In this document: piece after piece, positions 43,743 to 53,689 of the stretch | Layout of the letters: each line of letters starts with the position of its first letter | How positions within the stretch are numbered: position 1 is the stretch's first letter | The notes under the pieces: generated by a model | Seen by the model: only the letters and a program-made list of their open reading frames with translations | Databases searched by the model: none | Told to the model about the DNA's origin: nothing | Assembly: GCF_030209575.1 (NCBI RefSeq) | Contig: NZ_JARVRS010000001.1 | Coordinates: 2,294,001-2,358,000, forward strand | DNA length: 64,000 nt | Source of the DNA: Leifsonia sp. fls2-241-R2A-40a | GTDB lineage: Bacteria > Actinomycetota > Actinomycetes > Actinomycetales > Microbacteriaceae | Reading direction: 5' to 3' | Translations under genes and position numbers: made by a program

Positions 43743-46268
43743 ATGACGAGCCTCCCCGACGCCCCGCAGACCACCCCTTCCTCCGTCCCGATCATCCTGG
43801 ACGGGTGGCAGGGCGACGGCGCGAACGGCCCGGCGGAAGGCGGGGCATCCGGCGACTCCGGGAACGACGGCTCGGGTCGCTGGCGCGGACCGAGCGAACG
43901 GCTGTTCGCGGGGCTCAACCCGCAGCAGCGCGAGGCGGCGGAGTATCGCGGGCAGGCCCTCCTGATCGTGGCCGGCGCCGGTTCCGGCAAGACGAGCGTG
44001 CTGACGCGCCGCATCGCCGGGCTGATCGAGAGCCGCGAGGCGTGGCCGAGCGAGATCCTCGCCATCACGTTCACCAACAAGGCGGCGAACGAGATGCGCG
44101 AGCGCGTTGAGCAGTTGCTCGGCGGCAAGGCCCAGGGCATGTGGATCTCGACGTTCCACTCGGCGTGCGTCCGCATCCTGCGCCGTGAAGCGGAGACGAT
44201 CGGCAAGACGCCGAGCTTCACCATCTACGACTCCGGCGACTCGCGTGCGCTGCTCAAGCGCATCATCAAGGAGCTGGATGCGGACACTCTCGGCTTCACG
44301 GTCGGGAGCGCGGCGAACCGCATCTCCAAGCTGAAGAACGAGCTGACCGACCTCGAGACCCACGCACGCTCGGCGAACCTCAGCGATCCGCAGGAGGTGA
44401 TGTTCCTCGAGATCTTCCGCCAGTACACGCGTGAGCTGCGCCGGGCGAACGCCTTCGACTTCGACGACCTGATCGCCGAGACCGTCTTCCTGTTCCGCGC
44501 CTTCCCGCGCATCGCCGCCCTGTACCAGAGCCGGTTCCGTCACATCCTGGTCGACGAGTACCAGGACACGAACCATGCCCAGTACTCCCTCATCCGCGAG
44601 CTGACGATGCCCGTCGCGCCGGACATCGTGGACGACCTGGAGGCGCACGGTCGCAACGTCCGGCCTCTCCGCGATGCGGCGGGGATCATCCCGGCCGCCT
44701 CGCTGACGGTGGTCGGCGACTCGGACCAGTCGATCTACGCCTTCCGCGGGGCCGACATCCGGAACATCGTGGAATTCGAGCGCGACTTCCCCGGGGCGAA
44801 GGTCGTGCTGCTCGAGCAGAACTACCGTTCGACGCAGAACATCCTCAGCGCCGCCAATGCCGTCATCTCGAACAACTTCGACCGCAAGGACAAGAAGCTG
44901 TGGACCGCGGTCGGAGACGGCGAGAAGATCGTCGGCTACACCGGGTACTCGGGCCACGACGAGGCCCAGTTCGTCGCCGACGAGATCGAGAAGCTGCACA
45001 GCGCCGGCATGGCGTACAAGGACATCGCGGTGTTCTACCGGACGAACGCCCAGACCCGTGCGCTGGAGGAGATCTTCATCCGGTCCGCTTTGCCGTACAA
45101 GGTGATGGGCGGCACGAAGTTCTACGAGCGGGCCGAGATCAAGGACGCGATGGCGTATCTGATCACCGTCGCCAACCCGGATGACTTCCTGGCGCTCCGG
45201 CGCATCCTGAACACGCCGAAGCGCGGGATCGGGCCGGCCACCGAGACGCAACTCGCCAGCTACGCGGAGGACAACGGCCTCACCTTCCGGGGCGCGATGC
45301 GGGATGCGGGATCGCTCGGCCTCGGACCGAAGGTGACCAGCGCGATCCTTCAGCTGTCGAACCTTCTCGATGAGGCGGCGGCGAAAGTCGACCCGTCGAA
45401 CCCGGCGGGCGTCTCGCCGGTGGCCGACGTGCTCACGTTCCTGCTCGACGGCAGCGGCTACCTGGAGGCACTCCGTAAGAGCCGCGACCCTCAGGACGAG
45501 GCGCGCGCCGAGAACGTGGACGAGCTGGTGGCCGTCACGCGCGAGTTCGCACGCAACAATCCCGACGGCGGTCTGGTCGACTTCCTCACCGAGGTCTCGT
45601 TGGTCGCCGCGGCCGACGAGATCGACGACTCGAGCGGTTCCGTGTCGCTGATGACCCTGCACACCGCGAAGGGGTTGGAGTACGACGCGGTCTTCCTCAC
45701 CGGCATCGAGGAAGACCTCCTTCCGCATCGCATGTCGGCGAATGAACCCGGCGGCCCTGCGGAGGAGCGCCGGCTCTTCTACGTCGGCATCACCCGTGCG
45801 AAGAAGCGGTTGTTCCTGTCGCTGGCGATGACGCGTGCACAGTTCGGCGAGACCGCCGTGGCGATGCCCAGTCGTTACCTGCAAGAGATCCCCGCAGACC
45901 TGATCGACTGGCGACAGTCGCCCGGATCGGCGAACGGCCGCGGCGGCACGCAGTCGCGGGCGCTGAACGCACGCCGTCCTGGGCTCGGCGCCGGATCGGG
46001 CGGGTCCGGCTGGAACGACAGCCTTGCCGCCGACACGTTCCGGCAGGAGCGCCCGAAGGCGGAGTGGCCCAATCGCGTGACCGGCAAGGTGCGCGACAAC
46101 GGCGACCTCGAGCTCGCGCCGGGCGACCGCATCCGCCACGCCGACTTCGGCGATGGTCGCGTCACCCAGGTGACCGGCCAGGGTGCGAAGCGGGTGGCCC
46201 ACGTGCAGTTCGAGAAGGTGGGCGCGAAGAAGCTCCTCATCAAGATCGCCCCGATCGACAAACTGTGA
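43743..46268 (+). CDS. pcrA: ATP-dependent DNA helicase PcrA/UvrD
   Basis: PcrA is a 3'-5' superfamily 1 helicase for DNA repair and rolling-circle replication. The 841-residue protein has ~55 low-complexity N-terminal residues, then the Q-motif LNPQQREAAEY, Walker A VAGAGSGKTSVLTRR, ITFTNKAANEMRER, Walker B HILVDEYQDTNHAQY, and motifs GDSDQSIYAFRGAD, FYRTNAQTRALEE and MTLHTAKGLEYDAVFLTG. The last ~60 residues form a tudor-like C-terminal domain (GDRIRHADFGDGRV). The stop overlaps the FUSC-family start (GTGA). Confidence 0.96.
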   Translation: MTSLPDAPQTTPSSVPIILDGWQGDGANGPAEGGASGDSGNDGSGRWRGPSERLFAGLNPQQREAAEYRGQALLIVAGAGSGKTSVLTRRIAGLIESREAWPSEILAITFTNKAANEMRERVEQLLGGKAQGMWISTFHSACVRILRREAETIGKTPSFTIYDSGDSRALLKRIIKELDADTLGFTVGSAANRISKLKNELTDLETHARSANLSDPQEVMFLEIFRQYTRELRRANAFDFDDLIAETVFLFRAFPRIAALYQSRFRHILVDEYQDTNHAQYSLIRELTMPVAPDIVDDLEAHGRNVRPLRDAAGIIPAASLTVVGDSDQSIYAFRGADIRNIVEFERDFPGAKVVLLEQNYRSTQNILSAANAVISNNFDRKDKKLWTAVGDGEKIVGYTGYSGHDEAQFVADEIEKLHSAGMAYKDIAVFYRTNAQTRALEEIFIRSALPYKVMGGTKFYERAEIKDAMAYLITVANPDDFLALRRILNTPKRGIGPATETQLASYAEDNGLTFRGAMRDAGSLGLGPKVTSAILQLSNLLDEAAAKVDPSNPAGVSPVADVLTFLLDGSGYLEALRKSRDPQDEARAENVDELVAVTREFARNNPDGGLVDFLTEVSLVAAADEIDDSSGSVSLMTLHTAKGLEYDAVFLTGIEEDLLPHRMSANEPGGPAEERRLFYVGITRAKKRLFLSLAMTRAQFGETAVAMPSRYLQEIPADLIDWRQSPGSANGRGGTQSRALNARRPGLGAGSGGSGWNDSLAADTFRQERPKAEWPNRVTGKVRDNGDLELAPGDRIRHADFGDGRVTQVTGQGAKRVAHVQFEKVGAKKLLIKIAPIDKL

Positions 46269-47311
46269 GGGCCGGCTTCTCGGCGCCGCGGAACCTCGAG
46301 GTGGGGCTGCGGGCGGCTGTGGCTGTCGCCGTCCCCCTCTTCGTTCTCTTCGCGGCCGGGCGGTTGGACCTGACGGCCTACGCCACCTTCGGCGCCTTCA
46401 CCGCCGTGTACGGACGCAATGAGCCGTATCGTGTGCGCGTCCGTACGATCACGGTGGCTGCTCTCGCGCTGCTCCTGAGCATCTCCATCGGCATCGCGCT
46501 CGCCGTGCTCGGGGAGCCGCTCGCCCTCGTTGCTGTGGCCCTGGTCGTGGTGGTGGGCGGTGGCACGCTGTTCGTTACGGTGTTCCAGATCGTGCCTCCG
46601 CAGGCGTTGTTCTTCGTCTTCGCGCTCCTGGTGTGCGCGGCCGTTCCTACGCCGGCCGCCGACGCCCTTCCGCGGCTCGGCCTCGCCGCGGTTTCCGCGG
46701 CGTTCGCCTGGCTGGTCACGATGTCGGGATGGGCGATCCGCCGCATCACCGGACCATCGCGTGGAGTGCTCGCCCGCTCGGGGCTCGTCCCGGAACTGCG
46801 TCGTCGTCCCGTGACGGACCCGTCCGCTCTCCGCGACCCTCGCGTCTGGCTCACCGTCGCGCAGAACGTCGTCGGAGTGCTGGTCGCGGGAGGCATCGCC
46901 TTCGCATTCGGATTCGGGCATGCCTACTGGGCGATCGTGAGTCTGGTGGCGGTGATCCCTCCCGCTCGTGCGGCGCACTCCATCTCGCGATCGCTGCACC
47001 GGATCGTCGGCACGATCGTGGGTGTCGCCGTCACCGCGCTCCTCCTCGCCTGGTCGCCTCCGCCCGTGTTCCTGATCTGCGTCATCGTCGTGTGCCAGTT
47101 CTTCACCGAGGTGCTCGTCGCACGCCACTACGGCGCCGCGCTCGTCTTCATCACGCCGCTGGCGCTGTCGGTCTCGCACCTCGCCGCACCGACGCCACTG
47201 AACGCCCTGGTCGTCGATCGCGTGCTGGAGACCGTGCTGGGGGCGGGGATCGGAATCGTCCTCGTGCTGCTCGCCCGTGGCGTGCAGCGCAGCCGCGGGC
47301 TCGCGCCCTAG
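46265..47311 (+). CDS. FUSC-family inner membrane protein
   Basis: The 348-residue protein has two blocks of hydrophobic helices (residues ~12-160 and ~205-340), each with the FUSC-family pattern (DLTAYATFGAFTAVYGRNEPYRVR; YWAIVSLVAVIPPARAAHSISRSLHRIVGTIVG). Family members (YccS/AaeB-like) act in aromatic acid or drug efflux, but no substrate can be inferred. It is coupled to pcrA by a 4-nt overlap and converges with the MpaB gene (4-nt overlap of stops). Confidence 0.8.
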   Translation: MRAGFSAPRNLEVGLRAAVAVAVPLFVLFAAGRLDLTAYATFGAFTAVYGRNEPYRVRVRTITVAALALLLSISIGIALAVLGEPLALVAVALVVVVGGGTLFVTVFQIVPPQALFFVFALLVCAAVPTPAADALPRLGLAAVSAAFAWLVTMSGWAIRRITGPSRGVLARSGLVPELRRRPVTDPSALRDPRVWLTVAQNVVGVLVAGGIAFAFGFGHAYWAIVSLVAVIPPARAAHSISRSLHRIVGTIVGVAVTALLLAWSPPPVFLICVIVVCQFFTEVLVARHYGAALVFITPLALSVSHLAAPTPLNALVVDRVLETVLGAGIGIVLVLLARGVQRSRGLAP

Positions 47312-48153
47312 TCGGCCGCGGCGCGGCCGCTCACCGACGGCCGTGGCTCGCGTGGTCGAACCATGCGTCGCAGCTGGGCGAGGTACCGGTTGCGCGGGAG
47401 GGTGCGGAGCCACATCGGGAGCCGGGGATAGACGACCGTCAGCATCCGGATCGTCCGATCGAATCGCCGCTGCCGGCGTTCGTCCCAGTCGAGGCGGAAC
47501 TGCTGCCGAACGGCGTCGGGCAGCAGCCCGGCGGTGATCAGCCGGACCAACGGCAGCCACGGCCGGAGCCACCACGCCGCGCGCCGCGGGTACAGGATCT
47601 GTCGTGATAGCGCCAGAACCTCGGCGTCGACAGCGAGTGTCGCGACCGTCCGCTCCCAGTACTCGCCGAACGCGGCCACCGTAGCGGGCCAGCGATCGTG
47701 CGTGAGCTGGAGATTGGAGAGCGCGCGGGACAGCTGCCCATAGGCGTCCTCCGCCTGCGAGGGCGTGAGGGCGCCGAACACCCGCCGGTGCAGGTCCATC
47801 ATCGTCCAGTAGAGCGTGCCGGCGACCCAGAGCTGCAGGTCGGGGTCGTAGGCGTTGTACGCCGGAGCCGTGGAGGTTCCCCTGCTCCGCACGGGCGCGT
47901 GGGCGCGGTTCACGATGCGCCTCAGAGCGGTCTGCTGTTCCGCCGAACCGAACATGGTGGCCGTCAGGTACAGCATCGTGCCGTCGAGACGGTCCATCAG
48001 ACGCTGCGCGAAGTCCGAGTGCTCCACGACGCCCCGGCCGACCGCCGGATGGGCGATCTGCAGGAGGAGAGCACAGCCTCCACCGGCGAGCGTCAGCGCC
48101 TCGGCCGCGATGTCCGAGACAGCGACGGGTCGAATCCGACGGAAGAGGCGCAC
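47308..48153 (-). CDS. MpaB/DUF2236-family oxygenase-like protein
   Basis: The 281-residue, probably haem-binding protein belongs to the DUF2236 (MpaB/rubber oxygenase Lcp) family. Landmarks are LLLQIAHPAVGRGVVEHSDF, VNRAHAPVRS, YNAYDPDLQLWVAGTLYWTMMDL, and LSNLQLTHDRWPATVAAFGEYW. Characterised relatives cleave polyisoprene or act in mycophenolic acid synthesis, but most bacterial members are uncharacterised; no substrate is assigned. GTG 48153. The His residues in the IAHP and VNRAH segments are candidates for haem or structural ligands. Confidence 0.8.
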   Translation of the reverse strand: MRLFRRIRPVAVSDIAAEALTLAGGGCALLLQIAHPAVGRGVVEHSDFAQRLMDRLDGTMLYLTATMFGSAEQQTALRRIVNRAHAPVRSRGTSTAPAYNAYDPDLQLWVAGTLYWTMMDLHRRVFGALTPSQAEDAYGQLSRALSNLQLTHDRWPATVAAFGEYWERTVATLAVDAEVLALSRQILYPRRAAWWLRPWLPLVRLITAGLLPDAVRQQFRLDWDERRQRRFDRTIRMLTVVYPRLPMWLRTLPRNRYLAQLRRMVRPREPRPSVSGRAAAD

Positions 48154-48201
48154 GTGACCATCCTGCCGCCGTCCGCTGCGAAGCAGCGCAGAGACGGGCG
48201 C

Positions 48202-49794
48202 TCACAGCCGGATCCAGGTGGTCCGGGCACGACGGGGTCCGCTGAGGCGGCGCGAACTCCGGTCGCCGGATCGCCACGCTCGAAGCCGCCGTGAGGCCAG
48301 GAGGGCCACGCCCACGGCACCAGCGCCGACGCCTCCCAGAGCGGGCGCGAGAACGTCCGATCCCGTCTCGGCGAGCGCGGTCGGGGTCATTGCGGCCGTA
48401 CCGGTCGGCGGAGCCGTCGGGGCGGGAACGACCGCCGCAGGCGGCGTGGGAGCCGGAGTCGAGGTCGGAGGTGTGTGCGTCTCGACCACCGCCGTCTGCA
48501 CGTGGGTGACCTCCGACGCGATCCCGAACTCCGAGACCCACGGCCGCACGCGACCGGCGACCGCGGCCGGCCCTGTGCGCGCAGGATCGATGCGCTCCGT
48601 CCAGACGTAGTAACCGTCTTCGGGTACGGCGCATGCGGGTGTGGTGTAGTCGCCCGCACCGTCCACCACCGTCTCCACGGTGCACACGCTCGGTGCGTCC
48701 GGCGGGGGAGCCGCTGCCGGGACGATCGGCTCGGCGAACGGCCCGTACAGCGTGCTCTCCACCACCACCGTCACGGGCGTGAAGCCGTCGCTGGCGGACT
48801 GCACGCCCCAGGCCGGGAGCAGACCCTCGGCATCGTCGACGGTCACGGTGAGGTGGTCGGTGATCTCGGCGCCCGGGCGCGCCTCCGCATCCGACGTCGT
48901 GGTCTGCACCCGCGGCTGGAACGGAAGCGGCGATGGGCCGGTCGTGTGGGCTTCGGCCTGCGTCGCGGCGGTCGCGGACTGCGCGATGAGCACCGCCTGC
49001 GCATCGACCGTCGGCAGCGCCACGGTGAGGCGGTTGCCGTAGGGGAGGTCTCCGCTTCGCGCGGTCGCGGTCACCGAGACGCTCGCGTCCCGCCCGGTCG
49101 GGGTGATGTCCACATCCGTCCCCGAGCGGATCGTCGCGGTCGAGGAGCCGCCCGCGAAAGCAGCCCCGGTGAGGGTCACCGAGACGGGATGCGCGCCGGG
49201 AGGCAGGACCTCCGCACCGGTGATCCGATCGACCGTCAGCTCGACCCGCACGCGGCCGGGACCGCTCTCGGCCAGCTCGACGACGGCGGCGGCGCGCACT
49301 CCGGTCGACGCGCGGCTGCGGGCCTCGGCGAGCATGTCGAGCGCCCGGGCATAGACGGCGTCGGTGTCCGCTCCGGCCCGCCCGGCATGGTTCTGCGCAT
49401 CGACATCGGACATGCCGGCGTACATCCACGTTGCCAGCTGACCCGCCGCGGCCGTCAGGCGGTCCGGGCTGCCCGCCCACGTCCGCGCGATGTACGCGAA
49501 GATCGCCGATTGCTCGGGCGTCCACCATCCCATCCCAGCGGGGTCGGCATAGGTGTACGTCAGCCCCGTCGGGGCCAGCTTGCCGGGGTTGAGACAGAAG
49601 CCGAGGGCGCCGTCGTCGAAGTGATAGGCGCCCAGCCACCAGCCGTCGGAGGACAGGTAGCCGGGCCCATGGCCGTCGCCGGCGAGGGCTCGCGCCGGCC
49701 CGGCGGCGCCGAACAGGCTCTGCAGTACGCCGAGGAAGACGGCGAGCCCCGCGAGGCTCACGGCGGTGATCAGGGTGAAGGGTCGTTGAGTCAT
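48202..49794 (-). CDS. LAETG-anchored surface protein with Cys/Gln thioester-like head
   Basis: The 530-residue protein has a signal peptide (residues 1-37), a head domain with Cys67 in [11 protein letters not shown] and Gln119 in [11 protein letters not shown], beta-rich middle domains, a Cys-containing segment ([21 protein letters not shown]), a Pro/Thr stalk (440-465), and a sorting signal: LAETG at 474-478, a hydrophobic stretch and a basic tail. The Cys and the QxAxW motif match thioester (TQXA) adhesin domains, where Cys and Gln side chains crosslink. LAXTG is the motif preferred by class E sortases. The tail after the membrane segment (~30 residues) is unusually long. ATG 49794 has a weak ribosome site. 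Confidence 0.75.
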   Translation of the reverse strand: MTQRPFTLITAVSLAGLAVFLGVLQSLFGAAGPARALAGDGHGPGYLSSDGWWLGAYHFDDGALGFCLNPGKLAPTGLTYTYADPAGMGWWTPEQSAIFAYIARTWAGSPDRLTAAAGQLATWMYAGMSDVDAQNHAGRAGADTDAVYARALDMLAEARSRASTGVRAAAVVELAESGPGRVRVELTVDRITGAEVLPPGAHPVSVTLTGAAFAGGSSTATIRSGTDVDITPTGRDASVSVTATARSGDLPYGNRLTVALPTVDAQAVLIAQSATAATQAEAHTTGPSPLPFQPRVQTTTSDAEARPGAEITDHLTVTVDDAEGLLPAWGVQSASDGFTPVTVVVESTLYGPFAEPIVPAAAPPPDAPSVCTVETVVDGAGDYTTPACAVPEDGYYVWTERIDPARTGPAAVAGRVRPWVSEFGIASEVTHVQTAVVETHTPPTSTPAPTPPAAVVPAPTAPPTGTAAMTPTALAETGSDVLAPALGGVGAGAVGVALLASRRLRAWRSGDRSSRRLSGPRRARTTWIRL

Positions 49795-50029
49795 GACCCA
49801 ACCGTCGTCGGAGGATCCGGCTGCCGCCCCGGCAGCGGCCGGATCGGTGGACAGAGACCTTTCCGACCGGCCTGTGGACAGCATCCCGGTTTCGGCCCGT
49901 TCAGGCGGAGGGGCTACAGTTCTTCCTGGCGAATTTGTCTCGGCGTCGAGCTATTCTCGCGTCGGACCGCCAGGAGAAATCAGCCGGAAGCTCACCAAGC
50001 GCACCGGACCAGCAGCGGATTGGATAACC

Positions 50030-51193
50030 GTGGATCTATACGAGTACCAGGCCAGAGACCTGTTTGAGAAGTACGGGGTCCCGGTGCTTCCGGGCATCGT
50101 CGCCGACACTCCCGAGGAGGTGCGCGCCGCGGCCGAGAAGCTGGGTGGCGTGACCGTCGTCAAGGCGCAGGTGAAGGTCGGAGGCCGCGGCAAGGCCGGC
50201 GGCGTCAAGGTCGCGAAGAACCCGGACGAGGCGGAGGAGGCGGCGAAGGCCATCCTCGGGCTCGACATCAAGGGCCACGAGGTCCGCCGTGTCATGGTCG
50301 CCGGCGGCGCCCGGATCGCGCGCGAGTTCTACTTCTCGGTGCTCCTCGACCGGGCCAACCGCTCCTACCTCTCGCTGACCAGCGTCGAGGGCGGCATGGA
50401 GATCGAGCAGCTCGCTGTCGAGAAGCCGGAGGCGCTGGCGCGCGTCGAGGTCGACCCGCGCGGCGGCATCGACCACGCCAAGGCGGTCGAGATCGCCACG
50501 GCGGCCGGCTTCCCCGACGACCTGGTCGAGAAGGTCGCCGATGTCTTCGTCAAGCTGTACGAGGTGTACACCGGTGAGGACGCCACCCTCGTCGAGGTGA
50601 ACCCGCTGGTGCTCACCGAGGAGGGCGACATCATCGCCCTCGACGGCAAGGTGACCCTCGATGAGAACGCCGAGTTCCGCCACCCGGAGCACGAGGCGCT
50701 CGAGGACAAGGCCGCGGCGGACCCGCTGGAGGCCAAGGCCAAGGCTGCGAACCTCAACTACGTCAAGCTCGACGGCCAGGTCGGCATCATCGGCAACGGC
50801 GCGGGCCTGGTCATGTCCACCCTCGATGTCGTCTCCTACGCGGGCGAGAAGCACCAGGGCGTCAAGCCCGCGAACTTCCTCGACATCGGCGGCGGCGCGT
50901 CCGCCGAGGTGATGGCGGCGGGTCTGGATGTCATCCTGAACGACCCGCAGGTGAAGAGCGTGTTCGTGAACGTCTTCGGCGGTATCACCGCGTGCGACGC
51001 GGTCGCGAACGGCATCGTGAAGGCGCTCGAGATCCTCGGCGACGAGGCGAACAAGCCGCTGGTCGTGCGCCTGGACGGCAACAAGGTCGACGAGGGCCGC
51101 CGCATCCTGAAGGATGCGAACCACCCGCTGGTGACCCTGGCGCTCACCATGGACGAGGGCGCCGACAAGGCCGCCGAGCTGGCCGCGAAGTAA
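50030..51193 (+). CDS. sucC: Succinate--CoA ligase, beta subunit
   Basis: SucC with SucD makes succinate and ATP/GTP from succinyl-CoA in the TCA cycle. The 387-residue protein begins [22 protein letters not shown], shows the ATP-grasp domain ([21 protein letters not shown]) and a C-terminal [23 protein letters not shown] 50030 is chosen by homology; residues further upstream in the open frame are unrelated. Divergent from the LAETG protein across 235 nt of non-coding sequence, in which I see no confident promoter (a TATTCT at 49953-49958 is possible). Confidence 0.96.
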   Translation: MDLYEYQARDLFEKYGVPVLPGIVADTPEEVRAAAEKLGGVTVVKAQVKVGGRGKAGGVKVAKNPDEAEEAAKAILGLDIKGHEVRRVMVAGGARIAREFYFSVLLDRANRSYLSLTSVEGGMEIEQLAVEKPEALARVEVDPRGGIDHAKAVEIATAAGFPDDLVEKVADVFVKLYEVYTGEDATLVEVNPLVLTEEGDIIALDGKVTLDENAEFRHPEHEALEDKAAADPLEAKAKAANLNYVKLDGQVGIIGNGAGLVMSTLDVVSYAGEKHQGVKPANFLDIGGGASAEVMAAGLDVILNDPQVKSVFVNVFGGITACDAVANGIVKALEILGDEANKPLVVRLDGNKVDEGRRILKDANHPLVTLALTMDEGADKAAELAAK

Positions 51194-51210
51194 GCGAAGG
51201 ACAAACAACA

Positions 51211-52098
<888 letters not shown>

Positions 52099-52110
52099 AT
52101 CGCATCCCGA

Positions 52111-52147
52111 AGAAGGGCCGGATCCGTGCACGGATCCGGCCCTCTTC
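52111..52147 (+). terminator. sucCD terminator
   Basis: AGGGCCGGATCCG (52114-52126) pairs perfectly with CGGATCCGGCCCT (52131-52143) around a TGCA loop, followed by CTTCC. Confidence 0.9.
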
Positions 52148-52248
52148 CGTGTCTGGAGGCCGCAGAAGAAAGCCCCTGTCCGCGCTCCGCCCCCCGGCGC
52201 TACAGTGACCCCAGCCGGGGCCCACCGGCAGAGCGTGAGGGGAACGCG

Positions 52249-53634
52249 ATGGCTCGTCTGTCGAATTCGGAACTCGAGCGACGCCTGTCCGAGCTGGAGG
52301 CGGAGAACGCCGCCCTGCGCGCCCAGGTCGGTTCGGACACCGAGGTCCTCCCGGTCGATGCGGCCGCCGCACCCGCCGTCCGCAAACGCCGCAGCTGGGG
52401 CTGGACCCTGCTGGCGACGGTGCTCATCGTCCTCGGCGCCATCCTGGCGCCTCTCGCCGTCGTGGCCTCCTGGGCGAAAGTGCAGCTGACCGACACCGAC
52501 TCGTTCGTCGCCACCTACGCTCCGCTCGCACACGATCCTGGCGTGCAGAGCTTCGTCACCGACCAAGCGGTCAAGGCGGTGCAGGACAACGTCGACATCC
52601 CGCAGGTGACCTCGCAGGTCATCGACGGGATCACCGGGCTCGGCACCGGCCCGGTCGCCACCAAGGCGCTGGAGTCGCTGAAGGGCCCGCTCGCGCAGGG
52701 CATCGTCTCCCTCATGCGTTCCACGGTGCAGCGGTTCGTCGCGTCGGACGCCTTCGCCCAGGTCTGGCAGCAGGCGCTCCGCACCAGCCACGAGCAGCTG
52801 ATCGCGACGATGCAGAACAACCCGAAGGCCGCCATCGCCGTCGGTGCGGACGGCTCGGTCGGCATCCAGCTCGCCCCGATCATCGATCGCGTCAAACAGC
52901 TGCTGATCGACCAGGGACTCACCTTCGCCTCGCGGATACCCACCGTCGACCGCACGGTGACGATCGCGCAGAACTCTTCCATCCCGACGCTGCAGGTGGT
53001 CTACGGGCTTGCGCTGGCGGCGGGGGCGTGGCTGCCCTGGGTCGCGCTCGGGCTGCTCGCGCTGGGTGTCCTGGTCGCACGGCGGCGGGCGGTCGCACTC
53101 GTGTGGGCGGCCGTGGCGCTGGGGCTCGGGATGGCCGTGGTGCTCGGCGCGATCGGGATCGGCCGCGTCGTCTTCGTCGCATCCGCGTCGCCGTCGCTGA
53201 TTCCGTCGGGTCTCGCCCGCACCCTGTTCACCACGGTGACGACGGCGATGATCGACACCGCCGTCGCGGTGCTCGTGCTCGCCGTCGTCGTCGCTCTCGT
53301 CGCCTGGTACTCCGGACCGTTCGCGGTGCCCCGGCGACTGCGCGGGTTCTTCGGCTCCGGCGTGGCCTGGGTGCGCGAGTCGGCCGAGCGCCACGGCATC
53401 ACGACCGGACGCGCGGGCGTGTGGATGTACACCCAGCGCACGCTGCTGCGTGCCATCGTCGCCGCGATCGCGGCCGCCGTCGTGCTCTTCGTGCGACCGC
53501 TCACGCCCTCCCTCATCATCTGGACGCTGGTGCTCGCCGCGCTGGCCGTGGCGATCCTCGAACTGGTGCAACGACCTGCCGTGACCGTGCCGGAATCGGC
53601 CGACGACGAGACGCCGGTCGTGACGGTCTCCTGA
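52249..53634 (+). CDS. Membrane protein with N-terminal coiled coil
   Basis: The 461-residue protein opens with a short leucine-rich coiled coil (ELERRLSELEAENAALRAQV, cytoplasmic), then a transmembrane helix at ~50-72. An extracytoplasmic region of ~210 residues follows (e.g. DTDSFVATYAPLAHDPGVQSF, IPQVTSQVIDGITGL), then four further helices and a short tail. No enzymatic motif is visible and I do not recognise a characterised family. ATG 52249 follows a GAGGGGA box. Confidence 0.75.
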   Translation: MARLSNSELERRLSELEAENAALRAQVGSDTEVLPVDAAAAPAVRKRRSWGWTLLATVLIVLGAILAPLAVVASWAKVQLTDTDSFVATYAPLAHDPGVQSFVTDQAVKAVQDNVDIPQVTSQVIDGITGLGTGPVATKALESLKGPLAQGIVSLMRSTVQRFVASDAFAQVWQQALRTSHEQLIATMQNNPKAAIAVGADGSVGIQLAPIIDRVKQLLIDQGLTFASRIPTVDRTVTIAQNSSIPTLQVVYGLALAAGAWLPWVALGLLALGVLVARRRAVALVWAAVALGLGMAVVLGAIGIGRVVFVASASPSLIPSGLARTLFTTVTTAMIDTAVAVLVLAVVVALVAWYSGPFAVPRRLRGFFGSGVAWVRESAERHGITTGRAGVWMYTQRTLLRAIVAAIAAAVVLFVRPLTPSLIIWTLVLAALAVAILELVQRPAVTVPESADDETPVVTVS

Positions 53635-53673
53635 GCCCCGAAGTGTCGTCGGCCCGGGCCGGTCCGGCGCCGG

Positions 53674-53679
53674 TAGGCT
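53674..53679 (+). promoter_or_regulatory. -10 box for the DUF6350 gene
   Basis: TAGGCT ends 10 nt before the ATG at 53690; no Shine-Dalgarno is present. Confidence 0.45.
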
Positions 53680-53689
53680 CCGTTCGGTC

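Noticed and set aside
45875-49801. A frame of over 1300 codons on the minus strand through pcrA, the FUSC gene and the LAETG gene
   Set aside because: It crosses genes in both orientations and has no family match or consistent domain. The real genes use other frames.
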